64,000 nucleotides of DNA from a virus. The notes below the pieces were generated by a model. It saw only the letters and a program-made list of their open reading frames with translations, was not told the origin of the DNA and did no database searches. Positions 32,723-38,776 of this stretch are shown piece after piece. The first letter of the stretch is position 1, and each line of letters begins with the position of its first letter. The translations under genes were made by a program, and so were the position numbers. Location: positions 24,124 through 88,123 of IMG/VR virus record IMGVR_UViG_3300042475_005534; one strand, given 5' to 3'.

Positions 32723-33121
32723 ATGCAGTGCGAATGCGGTGGTGAGACAAAGGTGGCTCACACCTACAAGGGGGAAGACGGGATACGAGTGAGAGCTAGG
32801 AAGTGCGACTGTTGCAGTCAAATGCTGTGGACGTCTCAACAGCCAGAGGAGGTGATCCCAGCTGAGCTGAGGCAGTGGACAGATGGGAAGCCATGCCGTG
32901 CGGCGGAGCCGAGACAGAAGGGGTCTCGCATGCCACCGACGATCGAGGAGTGGGAGGCCAATCCAGAGATGGCCTATGGCCTCAAGGCTGACGAGTTGAG
33001 GACGCTGGCAAGGCTCAAGGGTTTAACTGGAGCATGGATGTTCAACAAGACTGAGTTGCTGGAGTTCCTGATGGAAGGAGCCTGGCAGACGGGCCTAGCG
33101 AGTGAGAACCACGCGCAATAG
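32723..33121 (+). CDS. Zinc-finger protein with SAP-like C-terminus
   Basis: 132 residues. An N-terminal zinc-binding cluster (CECGG near the start, CDCCSQ near residue 30) is followed by a linker and a C-terminal SAP-like helical motif (KADELRTLARLKGLTGAW, NKTELLEFL). SAP motifs often bind DNA, so a DNA-associated role is likely. Related SAP-like peptides occur at 34.2 and 36.4 kb here. Confidence 0.6.
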   Translation: MQCECGGETKVAHTYKGEDGIRVRARKCDCCSQMLWTSQQPEEVIPAELRQWTDGKPCRAAEPRQKGSRMPPTIEEWEANPEMAYGLKADELRTLARLKGLTGAWMFNKTELLEFLMEGAWQTGLASENHAQ

Positions 33122-33243
33122 GGCCCTCCAAGGAAGAAGTCCTTGGCATCGTTAGCTGCTGCAACCCCGAGGTAGAGGAATAGGGCCGCAGAAATGGAGA
33201 GCCGGAGGCTTTTACCGAGCTTAGGTCGATGGAGAGAAGTCAT
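32974..33243 (-). CDS. Possible small membrane protein
   Basis: 89 residues. The N-terminal 40 codons lie in otherwise empty sequence and encode a basic start plus hydrophobic helix (LRLSISAALFLYLGVAAAND). The rest overlaps the convergent zinc-finger gene. The leader CTTTCTCAACCCC matches other minus-strand genes, and the gene follows the module operon by 30 bases. Moderate to low support. Confidence 0.38.
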   Translation of the reverse strand: MTSLHRPKLGKSLRLSISAALFLYLGVAAANDAKDFFLGGPYCAWFSLARPVCQAPSIRNSSNSVLLNIHAPVKPLSLASVLNSSALRP

Positions 33244-33272
33244 GGGGTTGAGAAAGAAGTGAAGTGTGTTGG

Positions 33273-33704
33273 TCAGGAGGGCGGAAGACAGATCACACGA
33301 AAGCCGATGTAGTCGTCGGTATAGCCGGGCAGGTCAATGCCGCGGTGAGCCAAGCGGCGGTCTGAGGGGAGACTGTCCCAGCCGCCGCCGCGCAATACCG
33401 CCCGGCATGGTGCTTCTTCCTGGGGGAGGCACACCACGCGAAACCCGATGACGTCGTTGGCATAGCCGGGCTGGTCGCGGTAGCGGTAGACCGAGCGGCA
33501 GTTCCTGGGGAAGTTGAACCAGGAGCCACCGCGCATTGACAAGTCGCAGCGTGCGGTGGAGGCCCCTGGAGGGACGCACACCACGCGGAAACCGATGTTG
33601 TCGATTGGCTCGCCGGGTTCTCCGGGAAAGCGATGGGCAGAGCGGCAATGCCTAAGGAAGAAGTCCCAGGGACCGCCGCGTAACGCCCGATTGGGGATCG
33701 TCAT
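33273..33704 (-). CDS. Three tandem FGE/C-lectin C-lobe modules (modules 8-10)
   Basis: 143 residues made of three repeats, each RGG.W...CR.A.R..PG....GFRVV with a short CLP linker: at about 9-43, 57-92 and 104-138. This is the C-terminal lobe of the formylglycine-generating-enzyme/C-type-lectin fold, without the rest of the domain. Variable codons between the fixed motifs are mostly NNC. The ATG overlaps the previous stop (ATGA). No signal peptide. Stand-alone lobes could be binding modules or partners of the FGE core encoded two genes upstream. Confidence 0.72.
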   Translation of the reverse strand: MTIPNRALRGGPWDFFLRHCRSAHRFPGEPGEPIDNIGFRVVCVPPGASTARCDLSMRGGSWFNFPRNCRSVYRYRDQPGYANDVIGFRVVCLPQEEAPCRAVLRGGGWDSLPSDRRLAHRGIDLPGYTDDYIGFRVICLPPS

Positions 33705-34153
33705 GGTGTCATCCCCCGCGGAAGACAGATCACACGAAAGCCGAGGTCGTAGTCGGCATAGTCGGGCGAATGGGAAATGCCGCGACAGGTCGAGCGGCAC
33801 CAGGGGTAGCTGAGCTGGGCGTGGGAGCCGCCGCGCATGGTTACCTGCGTGGGCTTGACCCCCAGAGGGAGGCACACCACGCGGAAGCCCAAGCCGCTGC
33901 TGGCATAGCCGGGCTGGAAGCGTCCGAAGCCGCGGCAGGCCGAGCGGCAGAACCCGGGGTTGTTGCCCCAGGAGCCACCGCGCAGTGGCGGTAGCATCCG
34001 AGGTGGTGCCACCTCCCGAGGGAGGCACACCACGCGGAAACCGACGAGATCGTCTTGGTAGTGCGGAGCGGCGCGTCGGTAGGACAAGCGTAAATACGCC
34101 TGTTGTTCCGTCCTGAAAAACCAAGTACCGCCGCGTTGCACTTGATACGTCAT
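33701..34153 (-). CDS. Three tandem FGE/C-lectin C-lobe modules (modules 5-7)
   Basis: 150 residues: QRGGTWFFRTEQQA...GFRVVCLP, LRGGSWGNNPGFCRSACR...GFRVVCLP, and MRGGSHAQLSYPWCRSTCR...GFRVICLP. The first module is the most degenerate. ATGA overlaps couple it both to the upstream membrane protein and to the next three-module gene. It is soluble, with no signal sequence. Same reading as for its neighbour: variable lobes without the FGE core. Confidence 0.72.
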   Translation of the reverse strand: MTYQVQRGGTWFFRTEQQAYLRLSYRRAAPHYQDDLVGFRVVCLPREVAPPRMLPPLRGGSWGNNPGFCRSACRGFGRFQPGYASSGLGFRVVCLPLGVKPTQVTMRGGSHAQLSYPWCRSTCRGISHSPDYADYDLGFRVICLPRGMTP

Positions 34154-34554
34154 GACCTGCTCAGCAGGAGGAGCAGGTCAGAGCGGCGAGCTCGGGAGAC
34201 CTTGTTGCCGCGGTGCCCCCGCTCGCGAGCCAGGGCACGCAGCTGGGACACATTGAGGCTGAGGTCGATTCCATTGAGAGCGCAGCGGAAGGCTGTTAGC
34301 TCCGGGTCTTCTGTAATGGGCACAGAGAGAGTCATAGGAGGGATGGATTGGGGTTCAGGGGGAGTGAGGCCGAGGAGGTGGAGATGGAGGGCTGCTAGCT
34401 GCTGGCTGCGCTCTTCCAGGGCAAGACGCAGCTGGCCGCCGGCGGCGTAGGAGGCGTCGGCAAGATGCCAGAGCAGGGCAATAGCAATGCAGAAAAAAGG
34501 GGCGGCTTGATGCATGAAATGTCGAAGCCGGCCCCCAATCAGATCGGAATGCAT
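34150..34554 (-). CDS. Membrane/coiled-coil protein with SAP-like C-terminus
   Basis: 134 residues starting 11 bases after the FGE-core stop. It has a hydrophobic helix (APFFCIAIALLWHLADA), a coiled-coil segment (GGQLRLALEERSQQLAALHL), a proline break and a SAP-like end (NVSQLRALARERGHRG, ARRSDLLLLL). Its stop overlaps the start of the next module gene (ATGA). It may anchor the operon's products to the membrane. An internal ATG at the SAP-like part (MTLSVPITED) could give a separate 61-residue product. Confidence 0.58.
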   Translation of the reverse strand: MHSDLIGGRLRHFMHQAAPFFCIAIALLWHLADASYAAGGQLRLALEERSQQLAALHLHLLGLTPPEPQSIPPMTLSVPITEDPELTAFRCALNGIDLSLNVSQLRALARERGHRGNKVSRARRSDLLLLLSRS

Positions 34555-34564
34555 GGGCAGGGAA

Positions 34565-35284
34565 TCAATAGGGCCTGTATTCGTTGCGGCACCACTCGAA
34601 GACCTGGCCGTGCATGTCGTAGAGGCCCCAGGCATTGGGTTGGTACTGCTTGACATCGCAGGTGGAATCTGCGTTGAAGCGTGCCTGGGACTCATCGAGG
34701 GTGTCACCGAAAGCGAATTCAGTGGTGGTGCCTGCGCGGCAGGCGTATTCCCACTGTTCTTCTGTGGGGAGGGTGTAGGTCTTACCTGTAGCCCGGCTGA
34801 GGCGGGCACAGAATTCCATGGCGTCATACCAGGAGACGCATTCGACGGGGCGGTCATCGCCCTTGAAGCGTGAGGGATCGGGATTGAGATCGCGCTCGAC
34901 CTTGGGCAGGTTCTCGGCGACCCATCGCCACTGGGCTTGAGTGGTCGGAGTTTCCGCCATCTCAAAGCCCTCGTCGATGATCACCTCATGGACCGGCTTC
35001 TCATCAGAGAAAGCGGACGGTGAATCAGATCCCATCATGAAGCGCCCTGGAGCGATGGAAACCATCGGCAGGTTGAGGGCGGAAGCGGAGATGCTGTGAT
35101 TGGAGGTAGTCATGGTTCCTGAAGAAATGGAAGATGGATGGAGGAGGCGGCAGGGGCGAATCCCGATGATGGGGAGGGCGCAGGCCTTGTTGACGCTGCC
35201 CCGGAGGGTGGCACGGCAGTTGCGTGGTTCGTCACTGATCCAGGAGCCACCGCGCAGCTGCCGATGGGCGTCAAGGGCTGTCAT
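34565..35284 (-). CDS. FGE-sulfatase-type domain protein with lobe moved to the N-terminus
   Basis: 239 residues. Residues 10-47 are one C-lobe module (LRGGSWISDEPRNCRATLRG...IIGIRP). Residues 73-232 are an FGE core: IAPGRFMMGS, PVECVSWYDAMEFCARLS, LPTEEQWEYACRAGT, NAWGLYDMHGQVFEWC. The gene then stops where a normal family member continues into RGGSW...GFR. The product therefore looks circularly permuted, or incomplete and completed in trans. The ATG at 35284 overlaps the previous stop; ATG 35113 would give the core alone. Catalytic formylglycine activity is unlikely without the C-lobe. Confidence 0.75.
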   Translation of the reverse strand: MTALDAHRQLRGGSWISDEPRNCRATLRGSVNKACALPIIGIRPCRLLHPSSISSGTMTTSNHSISASALNLPMVSIAPGRFMMGSDSPSAFSDEKPVHEVIIDEGFEMAETPTTQAQWRWVAENLPKVERDLNPDPSRFKGDDRPVECVSWYDAMEFCARLSRATGKTYTLPTEEQWEYACRAGTTTEFAFGDTLDESQARFNADSTCDVKQYQPNAWGLYDMHGQVFEWCRNEYRPY

Positions 35285-35643
35285 GGCGCCACCTCCCGAG
35301 AGAGGCGGACCACACGAAAGCCGAGGCCGTAGCCGCGGTAGCTACCGACGGGCGGGTCGTCTTCGCGGAAGGCCGAGCGGCAATAGCTGGGAGCTTCGTC
35401 CCAGCCGCCGCCGCGCAGCACCGCCCGGCATGGTGCCACTTCCCGAGGGAGGCGCACCACGCGAAACCCGACGTCGGTAAGGTTTCCCTCTTCGCCTAAG
35501 ACGGCCTCACTTAGCTCTGCCTCGTGGCGGCCAGCCGAACGGCAGGTATAGGAGGCTTCGCCATAGGAACCACCGCGAATGGAGTTTCCCAGGGAAAGCG
35601 GTAAATCAAGAGACAGTAGAAAAGGGGACAAGCGATAACCCAT
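35281..35643 (-). CDS. Two tandem FGE/C-lectin C-lobe modules (modules 1-2)
   Basis: 120 residues with a short hydrophobic start (YRLSPFLLSLDLPLSLGN) and two modules: IRGGSYGEASYTCRSAGR...VGFRVVRLP and LRGGGWDEAPSYCRSAFR...LGFRVVRLS. It is the first module gene of the operon and overlaps the permuted FGE gene by ATGA. The first module has an insertion of about eight residues. Function presumed to be ligand or surface binding, by analogy with the fold. Confidence 0.7.
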   Translation of the reverse strand: MGYRLSPFLLSLDLPLSLGNSIRGGSYGEASYTCRSAGRHEAELSEAVLGEEGNLTDVGFRVVRLPREVAPCRAVLRGGGWDEAPSYCRSAFREDDPPVGSYRGYGLGFRVVRLSREVAP

Positions 35644-35675
35644 GAGACATCAGAGAGGGGTGCATGCCATGGTGA

Positions 35676-36335
35676 TCAGGAAGGGGTCACAACAGGCGCC
35701 TCTCGGATGAGCCGCAACAGGGATTCCCGCTGCCGGCGAGTTTCGGCGGCCCTGGCGGCGGCCCCGGCGGCGTCCCTGGCGGCGTCCCAGGCGGCCCAGG
35801 CGGCCCCGGCGGCGTCCCTGGCGGCGTCCCAGGCGGCCCAGGCGGCCCTGGCGGCGTCCCTGGCGGCGTCCCAGGCGGCCCAGGCGGCCCTGGCGGCGGC
35901 CCCGGCGGCGGCCCAGGCGTTTTTCTCCCAGACGTTGCCAGAAGCCAGTAAATCCATGCCATCAATAACTGGGTCAATAACGGCCTGGATTTCGAGCCGC
36001 TGAGGAGGGAGATTCCTTAGGGTTTCACCGAGGAAGGCCCAATGGATCAAGGAGAGGTCTTTACCGTCCGTAGCCACAGCGTCGGGGAAGTCGTAGAAGA
36101 ATTGCTTAGCTTCCTCGAGCGGAAGAGATTCAAAGATGTGTTCCGCGATGCGAAGAATGGACTCAGTGAGCCCAAATCGCTCCACAGCAGGAGTGGAGTC
36201 GTTTGAATGGGTCAGGCACCCGATGAAGCAGCCTTTGCCGTCTGACCAGTAATTACCCTGGACGACGGAATCCGCCGTGATGTGTTCGTGGACCTCCTGT
36301 TTGAGGAGGTCGGTGTTCTTGGTGAGGGTGGTCAT
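35676..36335 (-). CDS. Phage protein with AAWAAWDAARD repeats
   Basis: 219 residues. The N-terminal domain has a motif I recall from many phage proteins (YWSDGKGCFIGCLTHSNDST, FPDAVATDGKDLSLIHWAF). The C-terminal part is three copies of a 14-residue AAWAAWDAARDAAG-type repeat, forming a long alanine-rich helix, before RRQRESLLRLIREAP. Function unknown. It couples by ATGA to a 44-residue SAP-like gene upstream and precedes the C-lobe module operon. Confidence 0.68.
   Translation of the reverse strand: MTTLTKNTDLLKQEVHEHITADSVVQGNYWSDGKGCFIGCLTHSNDSTPAVERFGLTESILRIAEHIFESLPLEEAKQFFYDFPDAVATDGKDLSLIHWAFLGETLRNLPPQRLEIQAVIDPVIDGMDLLASGNVWEKNAWAAAGAAARAAWAAWDAARDAARAAWAAWDAARDAAGAAWAAWDAARDAAGAAARAAETRRQRESLLRLIREAPVVTPS
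35770..35895. repeat. Three tandem 42-base repeats in coding sequence
   Basis: Near-identical 42-base units beginning at 35770, 35812 and 35854 encode the 14-residue helical repeat. The near-identity of the copies suggests recent slippage or recombination, so copy number is likely to vary between relatives. Confidence 0.75.
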
Positions 36336-36466
36336 AAGAAAAGAATTGAGAGGAGGTTAGCCCGCATGCCATGGCTAACAAGTCGCCCGGCACGGCTCTG
36401 TAAGAGCGCTAGGACACGCAATTGCTTAATGGCCATGGACTCCAGGAGAGGCCGAGCGACGGCCAT
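36332..36466 (-). CDS. 44-residue SAP-like peptide
   Basis: MAVARPLLESMAIKQLRVLA then LLQSRAGRLVSHGMRANLLS. The helix-turn-helix with LR.La and a final Ll.iL resembles SAP/LEM-like motifs elsewhere in the window. Its stop overlaps the start of the next gene (ATGA). A GC-rich hairpin (GGCCCC/GGGGCC) lies just upstream. Short, so moderate confidence. Confidence 0.5.
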   Translation of the reverse strand: MAVARPLLESMAIKQLRVLALLQSRAGRLVSHGMRANLLSILFL

Positions 36467-36524
36467 GGAAGGGGCCACTGGATGGATTAGGGCCCCGCCC
36501 GGGTGGATGGGGCCTGGATGTACC

Positions 36525-37088
36525 TCAGAAGGGAACTTCCTCTGAGGTGGGCTCACCCGAGAAGGGAGCCTCGGGCTCGCTCATCGGAGAGGGGCTATCC
36601 AGCCTTGCAACGGGCTGGAAGGACACAACGATCCATTCGGTGTTGCGAGTGCTTACAGGGCCCTCTGGACCGGCAGTGGTGCCGTGCCAGGGGCGCTCGT
36701 ATGCAGTGATGCGCACGAGGCGATCGTCTGTGTTGAAGAATTCACCGATGGTCTCAGCGAGTTCGCCGTATGCGGTGAAGTTCTTCCAGTCGCCGAAGAC
36801 CCTGGAATTGGTCTTCTTGCTGAGGTATCCATATTGGGCACCAAACTTGATAAAGGCTGTGCCGTTAGGAGTGAAGCCTTGGCGAGAGCCTTTGGGGGGA
36901 GTCCTTTGGAGCCAAAGGGTCTGATTGAGCTGTTCGCCTGAGGACTCCAGCTCAGTGATTCTTGCCTTGGCGGCTTCGAGCTCAGCGACGAGCTCTTCGT
37001 AGATGCCAAAGATGGGCTGTTCTTCGGGAGCTTCAGGTGCCACGGGGGTGGCGGTAGAGGAAGGCTTGGACTTGGTGGCAGTGGACAT
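36525..37088 (-). CDS. Hypothetical protein, possible OB-fold-like domain
   Basis: 187 residues from ATG 37088. A low-complexity alanine/proline start and short coiled coil (EELVAELEAAKARITELESS) precede a beta-rich domain (AFIKFGAQYGYLSKKTNSRV, VFGDWKNFTAYGELAETI, RLVRITAYERPW). The tail is acidic and flexible and ends EEVPF, as in ssDNA-binding proteins. An ssDNA-binding role is a guess. Leader element copy 5 lies 23-63 bases upstream of the start. Confidence 0.58.
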   Translation of the reverse strand: MSTATKSKPSSTATPVAPEAPEEQPIFGIYEELVAELEAAKARITELESSGEQLNQTLWLQRTPPKGSRQGFTPNGTAFIKFGAQYGYLSKKTNSRVFGDWKNFTAYGELAETIGEFFNTDDRLVRITAYERPWHGTTAGPEGPVSTRNTEWIVVSFQPVARLDSPSPMSEPEAPFSGEPTSEEVPF

Positions 37089-37110
37089 GGGGATTTCCAG
37101 TGAGGGGTAT

Positions 37111-37151
37111 TGAGCCGCACAACAGGCGGTGTGCACTGCTGATTTGGCTCA
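37111..37151 (-). promoter_or_regulatory. Leader hairpin element, copy 5
   Basis: Outer arms TGAGCC and GGCTCA are perfect complements; the inner stem is AGCAG/CTGTT with loop TGCACACCGC (minus strand). It precedes the 187-residue gene. A further GGGGTG...CACCCC hairpin at about 37170-37190 separates it from the previous gene. Confidence 0.75.
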
Positions 37152-37202
37152 GTGAATAGGATCAAAGGGAGGGGTGCCAGGTATGACACCCCAGAAGATA
37201 CA

Positions 37203-37472
37203 TCAAGCAGCCGCTCGCCGCAGCTGGCGAAGCGTTTGCTGATTATCGAGGCAGAGGGTGCGTGCTGTGGTGACAGCGGCGACCATCTGCTGGGTGATGG
37301 TGAGGCCATCTTGCTTGGCCCAGAGGGCATCAAGGATGACCTCACGGAGGGCTTCGATTTTGCGATCGATAGAGCCTTGGAGGACCCGCCCAGTGGAGGG
37401 GCAGGTCCAGATGCTTGCCCTTGCGAGCAAGCGTAGATCAATAGACAGAGAATGAAGGTTGTTCTCGGTCAT
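37203..37472 (-). CDS. Hypothetical helical protein
   Basis: 89 residues (MTENNLHSLSIDLRLLARAS...), helical with a basic end (TLRQLRRAAA). It has its own leader: element copy 6, then a second hairpin just before the ATG. Unrecognised. Confidence 0.58.
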   Translation of the reverse strand: MTENNLHSLSIDLRLLARASIWTCPSTGRVLQGSIDRKIEALREVILDALWAKQDGLTITQQMVAAVTTARTLCLDNQQTLRQLRRAAA

Positions 37473-37510
37473 TGAGGGGTAGCCCGGTTGCTAACCGGGG
37501 CGAAGGGATG

Positions 37511-37549
37511 TGAGCCGTAGACAGCAGGTGGCACTGCTGAGAAGGCTCA
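37511..37549 (-). promoter_or_regulatory. Leader hairpin element, copy 6
   Basis: Outer arms TGAGCC/GGCTCA, inner stem AGCAG/CTGCT, with a shortened 6-base loop TGCCAC. It begins directly after the T-run of the upstream terminator, leaving no room for a separate promoter between them. Confidence 0.75.
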
Positions 37550-37551
37550 CT

Positions 37552-37586
37552 AAAAAAGCCCCACCCGGGGGATAGCCGGATGGGGC
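37552..37586 (-). terminator. Rho-independent terminator
   Basis: Minus-strand GCCCCATCCGG / CCGGGTGGGGC stem followed by TTTTTT. It ends the 48-residue membrane-protein gene and is preceded by a GTGCCA-CATC-TGGCAC hairpin at 37597-37612. Confidence 0.8.
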
Positions 37587-37596
37587 GGGGTAGGGG

Positions 37597-37612
37597 GTGC
37601 CAGATGTGGCAC
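37597..37612. repeat. GTGCCA/TGGCAC intergenic hairpin, copy 1
   Basis: Perfect 6-base arms with a 4-base loop, found at the stop codon of three neighbouring small genes (also 37883-37898 and 38397-38412), always just upstream of a terminator. The surrounding 30 or so bases are conserved among the three copies. Confidence 0.7.
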
Positions 37613-37616
37613 TAGC

Positions 37617-37763
37617 TCATCGGTGGATGAGGGGATAGAGGGGGTCGAAGAACAGACCCATGTCGCCATGGCATAGAGCCAGGCGAAGAATGAAGCCGAG
37701 AGCCAGACACCCAGCGAGGTAGGTCTTGGGGTTGGCTTCGGCGAAGGAGGCGATGGTGCGCAT
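37617..37763 (-). CDS. 48-residue membrane protein
   Basis: MRTIASFAEANPKTYLAGCL then ALGFILRLALCHGDMGLFFD. One hydrophobic helix spans about residues 15-31. It has its own leader element upstream and terminator downstream. Function unknown. Confidence 0.58.
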   Translation of the reverse strand: MRTIASFAEANPKTYLAGCLALGFILRLALCHGDMGLFFDPLYPLIHR

Positions 37764-37798
37764 GTGAGTAGCCGGCGGCTAGCCGGGGGCAAGGGATG

Positions 37799-37837
37799 TG
37801 AGCCGTAGCAGGTGGTGTGCACTGCTGATTTGGCTCA
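37799..37837 (-). promoter_or_regulatory. Leader hairpin element, copy 7
   Basis: Minus-strand TGAGCC-AAATC-AGCAG-TGCACACCAC-CTGCT-AC-GGCTCA: outer and inner stems are both perfect. Almost identical to copy 9. It lies just behind a terminator and upstream of the 48-residue membrane gene. Confidence 0.78.
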
Positions 37838-37841
37838 ATGG

Positions 37842-37872
37842 AAAGCCCCACTTGGATGGTTCCGAGCGGGGC
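37842..37872 (-). terminator. Rho-independent terminator
   Basis: Minus-strand GCCCC...GGGGC stem with weaker inner pairs, then TTTC. It follows the 63-residue gene and directly precedes leader element copy 7. Confidence 0.6.
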
Positions 37873-37882
37873 GGGGTAGGGG

Positions 37883-37898
37883 GTGCCAGATGTGGCAC
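37883..37898. repeat. GTGCCA/TGGCAC intergenic hairpin, copy 2
   Basis: Same perfect 6-base inverted repeat as at 37597-37612, here overlapping the stop codon of the 63-residue gene. Confidence 0.7.
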
Positions 37899-38089
37899 TA
37901 GGTGTACCAGCGGGGATCATCCTCCTCCGGGGAGAGGAGCATGTCCCCTATGGGCATGAAGGAGGAGGAGGAGAAGAGATCCCATCCGGCGTTGTAGTCG
38001 GGATGGGATCGGTAGTCTCCATCGCTATCGATAGCACGCATGTGCATGCATTCGATCGCGGAGCCCATCCAGGCGTGGTTGATGCTCAT
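37898..38089 (-). CDS. Small hypothetical protein
   Basis: 63 residues (MSINHAWMGSAIECMHMRAI...), acidic C-terminal half (LLSPEEDDPRWYT). It follows the previous stop by two bases and shares its leader, so it is the second gene of a two-gene transcript. Unrecognised. Confidence 0.55.
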   Translation of the reverse strand: MSINHAWMGSAIECMHMRAIDSDGDYRSHPDYNAGWDLFSSSSFMPIGDMLLSPEEDDPRWYT

Positions 38090-38091
38090 AA

Positions 38092-38310
38092 TCAGTTGAT
38101 GACAGGGATTTCGGCTACTTGCTCACGGCAGGACGTGTCGAAGAAAGCCTGCATGGAGTGGTCATCTATGGCGTGCTCACGGCGGGATATTTCGCGGAAG
38201 ACCTCCATGAGGCGATCATCCACAGATGGGTCTTCCGTGAGGCGGTATTGGTCGGCGAGCTGGTCAGCTAGCTGATGGAGCTGGAAATCGGAAAGGGATG
38301 TAAGGGACAT
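38092..38310 (-). CDS. Small helical protein
   Basis: 72 residues from ATG 38310 (MSLTSLSDFQLHQLADQLAD...). Acidic, helical. Leader element copy 8 lies 9 bases upstream of the start. It is transcribed with the 63-residue gene. Unrecognised. Confidence 0.56.
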   Translation of the reverse strand: MSLTSLSDFQLHQLADQLADQYRLTEDPSVDDRLMEVFREISRREHAIDDHSMQAFFDTSCREQVAEIPVIN

Positions 38311-38318
38311 AGAAACGA

Positions 38319-38346
38319 AGAAGGTGGTGTCCACTGCTGAGTGGAC
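38319..38346 (-). promoter_or_regulatory. Leader hairpin element, copy 8 (variant)
   Basis: Keeps ACTCAGCAGTG and the ACACCACCT loop side, but the usual outer arms are replaced by a perfect GTCCAC/GTGGAC hairpin enclosing TCAGCA. It starts right after a T-run. Confidence 0.66.
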
Positions 38347-38351
38347 TCAGT

Positions 38352-38385
38352 AAAAAAGCCCCACTCGGATGACTCCAAGCGGGGC
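38352..38385 (-). terminator. Rho-independent terminator
   Basis: Minus-strand GCCCCGCTTGG / CCGAGTGGGGC stem followed by TTTTTT. It ends the 98-residue gene. Confidence 0.78.
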
Positions 38386-38396
38386 GGGGGTAGGGG

Positions 38397-38412
38397 GTGC
38401 CAGAGGTGGCAC
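38397..38412. repeat. GTGCCA/TGGCAC intergenic hairpin, copy 3
   Basis: Third copy of the 6-base inverted repeat, overlapping the stop of the 98-residue gene and preceding its terminator. Confidence 0.7.
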
Positions 38413-38708
38413 TAGAGGGGAGTGTGCTCATGATCAAGGGTGTCGCAGAGGCGATCCCAAATGCTCTGGAGCCTGTCGGGTCCGGAGCCCCGGAGGCTCT
38501 CCCACCAGGCATCACGGGGGCGATACCCGAAGGCATCTTTGTGTAGGTCGCTAAAGAGATCAATGCGGTAGGAATAGCCCTCGAGCGGGAAGGACTGGGT
38601 GGACCAGGCCTCCGGGGAGATATAGGAGCCGTAGATTTCGCGGTCGAAGGATTCCCGTTCTTGCCGCCAAGCAAGGTCTTCAGGTGAAAGGGTTGCGGAA
38701 TTAGTCAT
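38412..38708 (-). CDS. Hypothetical protein
   Basis: 98 residues (MTNSATLSPEDLAWRQERES...), tryptophan- and tyrosine-rich (EAWSTQSFPLEGYSYRIDLF), acidic. Single-gene unit with leader element copy 9 upstream and hairpin plus terminator downstream. Unrecognised. Confidence 0.58.
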   Translation of the reverse strand: MTNSATLSPEDLAWRQERESFDREIYGSYISPEAWSTQSFPLEGYSYRIDLFSDLHKDAFGYRPRDAWWESLRGSGPDRLQSIWDRLCDTLDHEHTPL

Positions 38709-38733
38709 GGAAATTGCGGGTAGCGAATGGATG

Positions 38734-38772
38734 TGAGCCGTAGCAGGTGGTGTGCACTGCTGATTTGGCTCA
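38734..38772 (-). promoter_or_regulatory. Leader hairpin element, copy 9
   Basis: Minus-strand TGAGCC...GGCTCA outer stem and AGCAG/CTGCT inner stem with loop TGCACACCAC, identical in these parts to copy 7. It follows a terminator and precedes the 98-residue gene. Confidence 0.78.
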
Positions 38773-38776
38773 ATGG

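Larger units (their letters stand above)
33276..35600 (-). repeat. Nine variable FGE/C-lectin C-lobe modules
   Basis: Modules of roughly 135-160 bases share nearly constant ends: one coding for RGGSW, the other for GFRVVCLP (plus-strand GGAGGCACACCACGCG and GGAGCCACCGCGCA). Between them, codons vary sharply. Order along the minus strand: two modules at 35281-35643, one at the N-terminus of the FGE gene, three at 33701-34153, three at 33273-33704. The pattern is that of variable repeats of diversity-generating retroelements, present as a tandem array. Confidence 0.75.

Noticed and set aside
34150-34965. A 271-codon frame over the FGE gene
   Set aside because: Only its last 134 codons, after the FGE stop, look genuine; the earlier part overlaps the FGE core, which has clear motifs.
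35687-35977. Frame with PPGPPGTPPGTPPG collagen-like repeats
   Set aside because: Shadow of the alanine-rich helical repeat in another frame; no start site, and the true gene is supported by ATGA coupling and a conserved domain.
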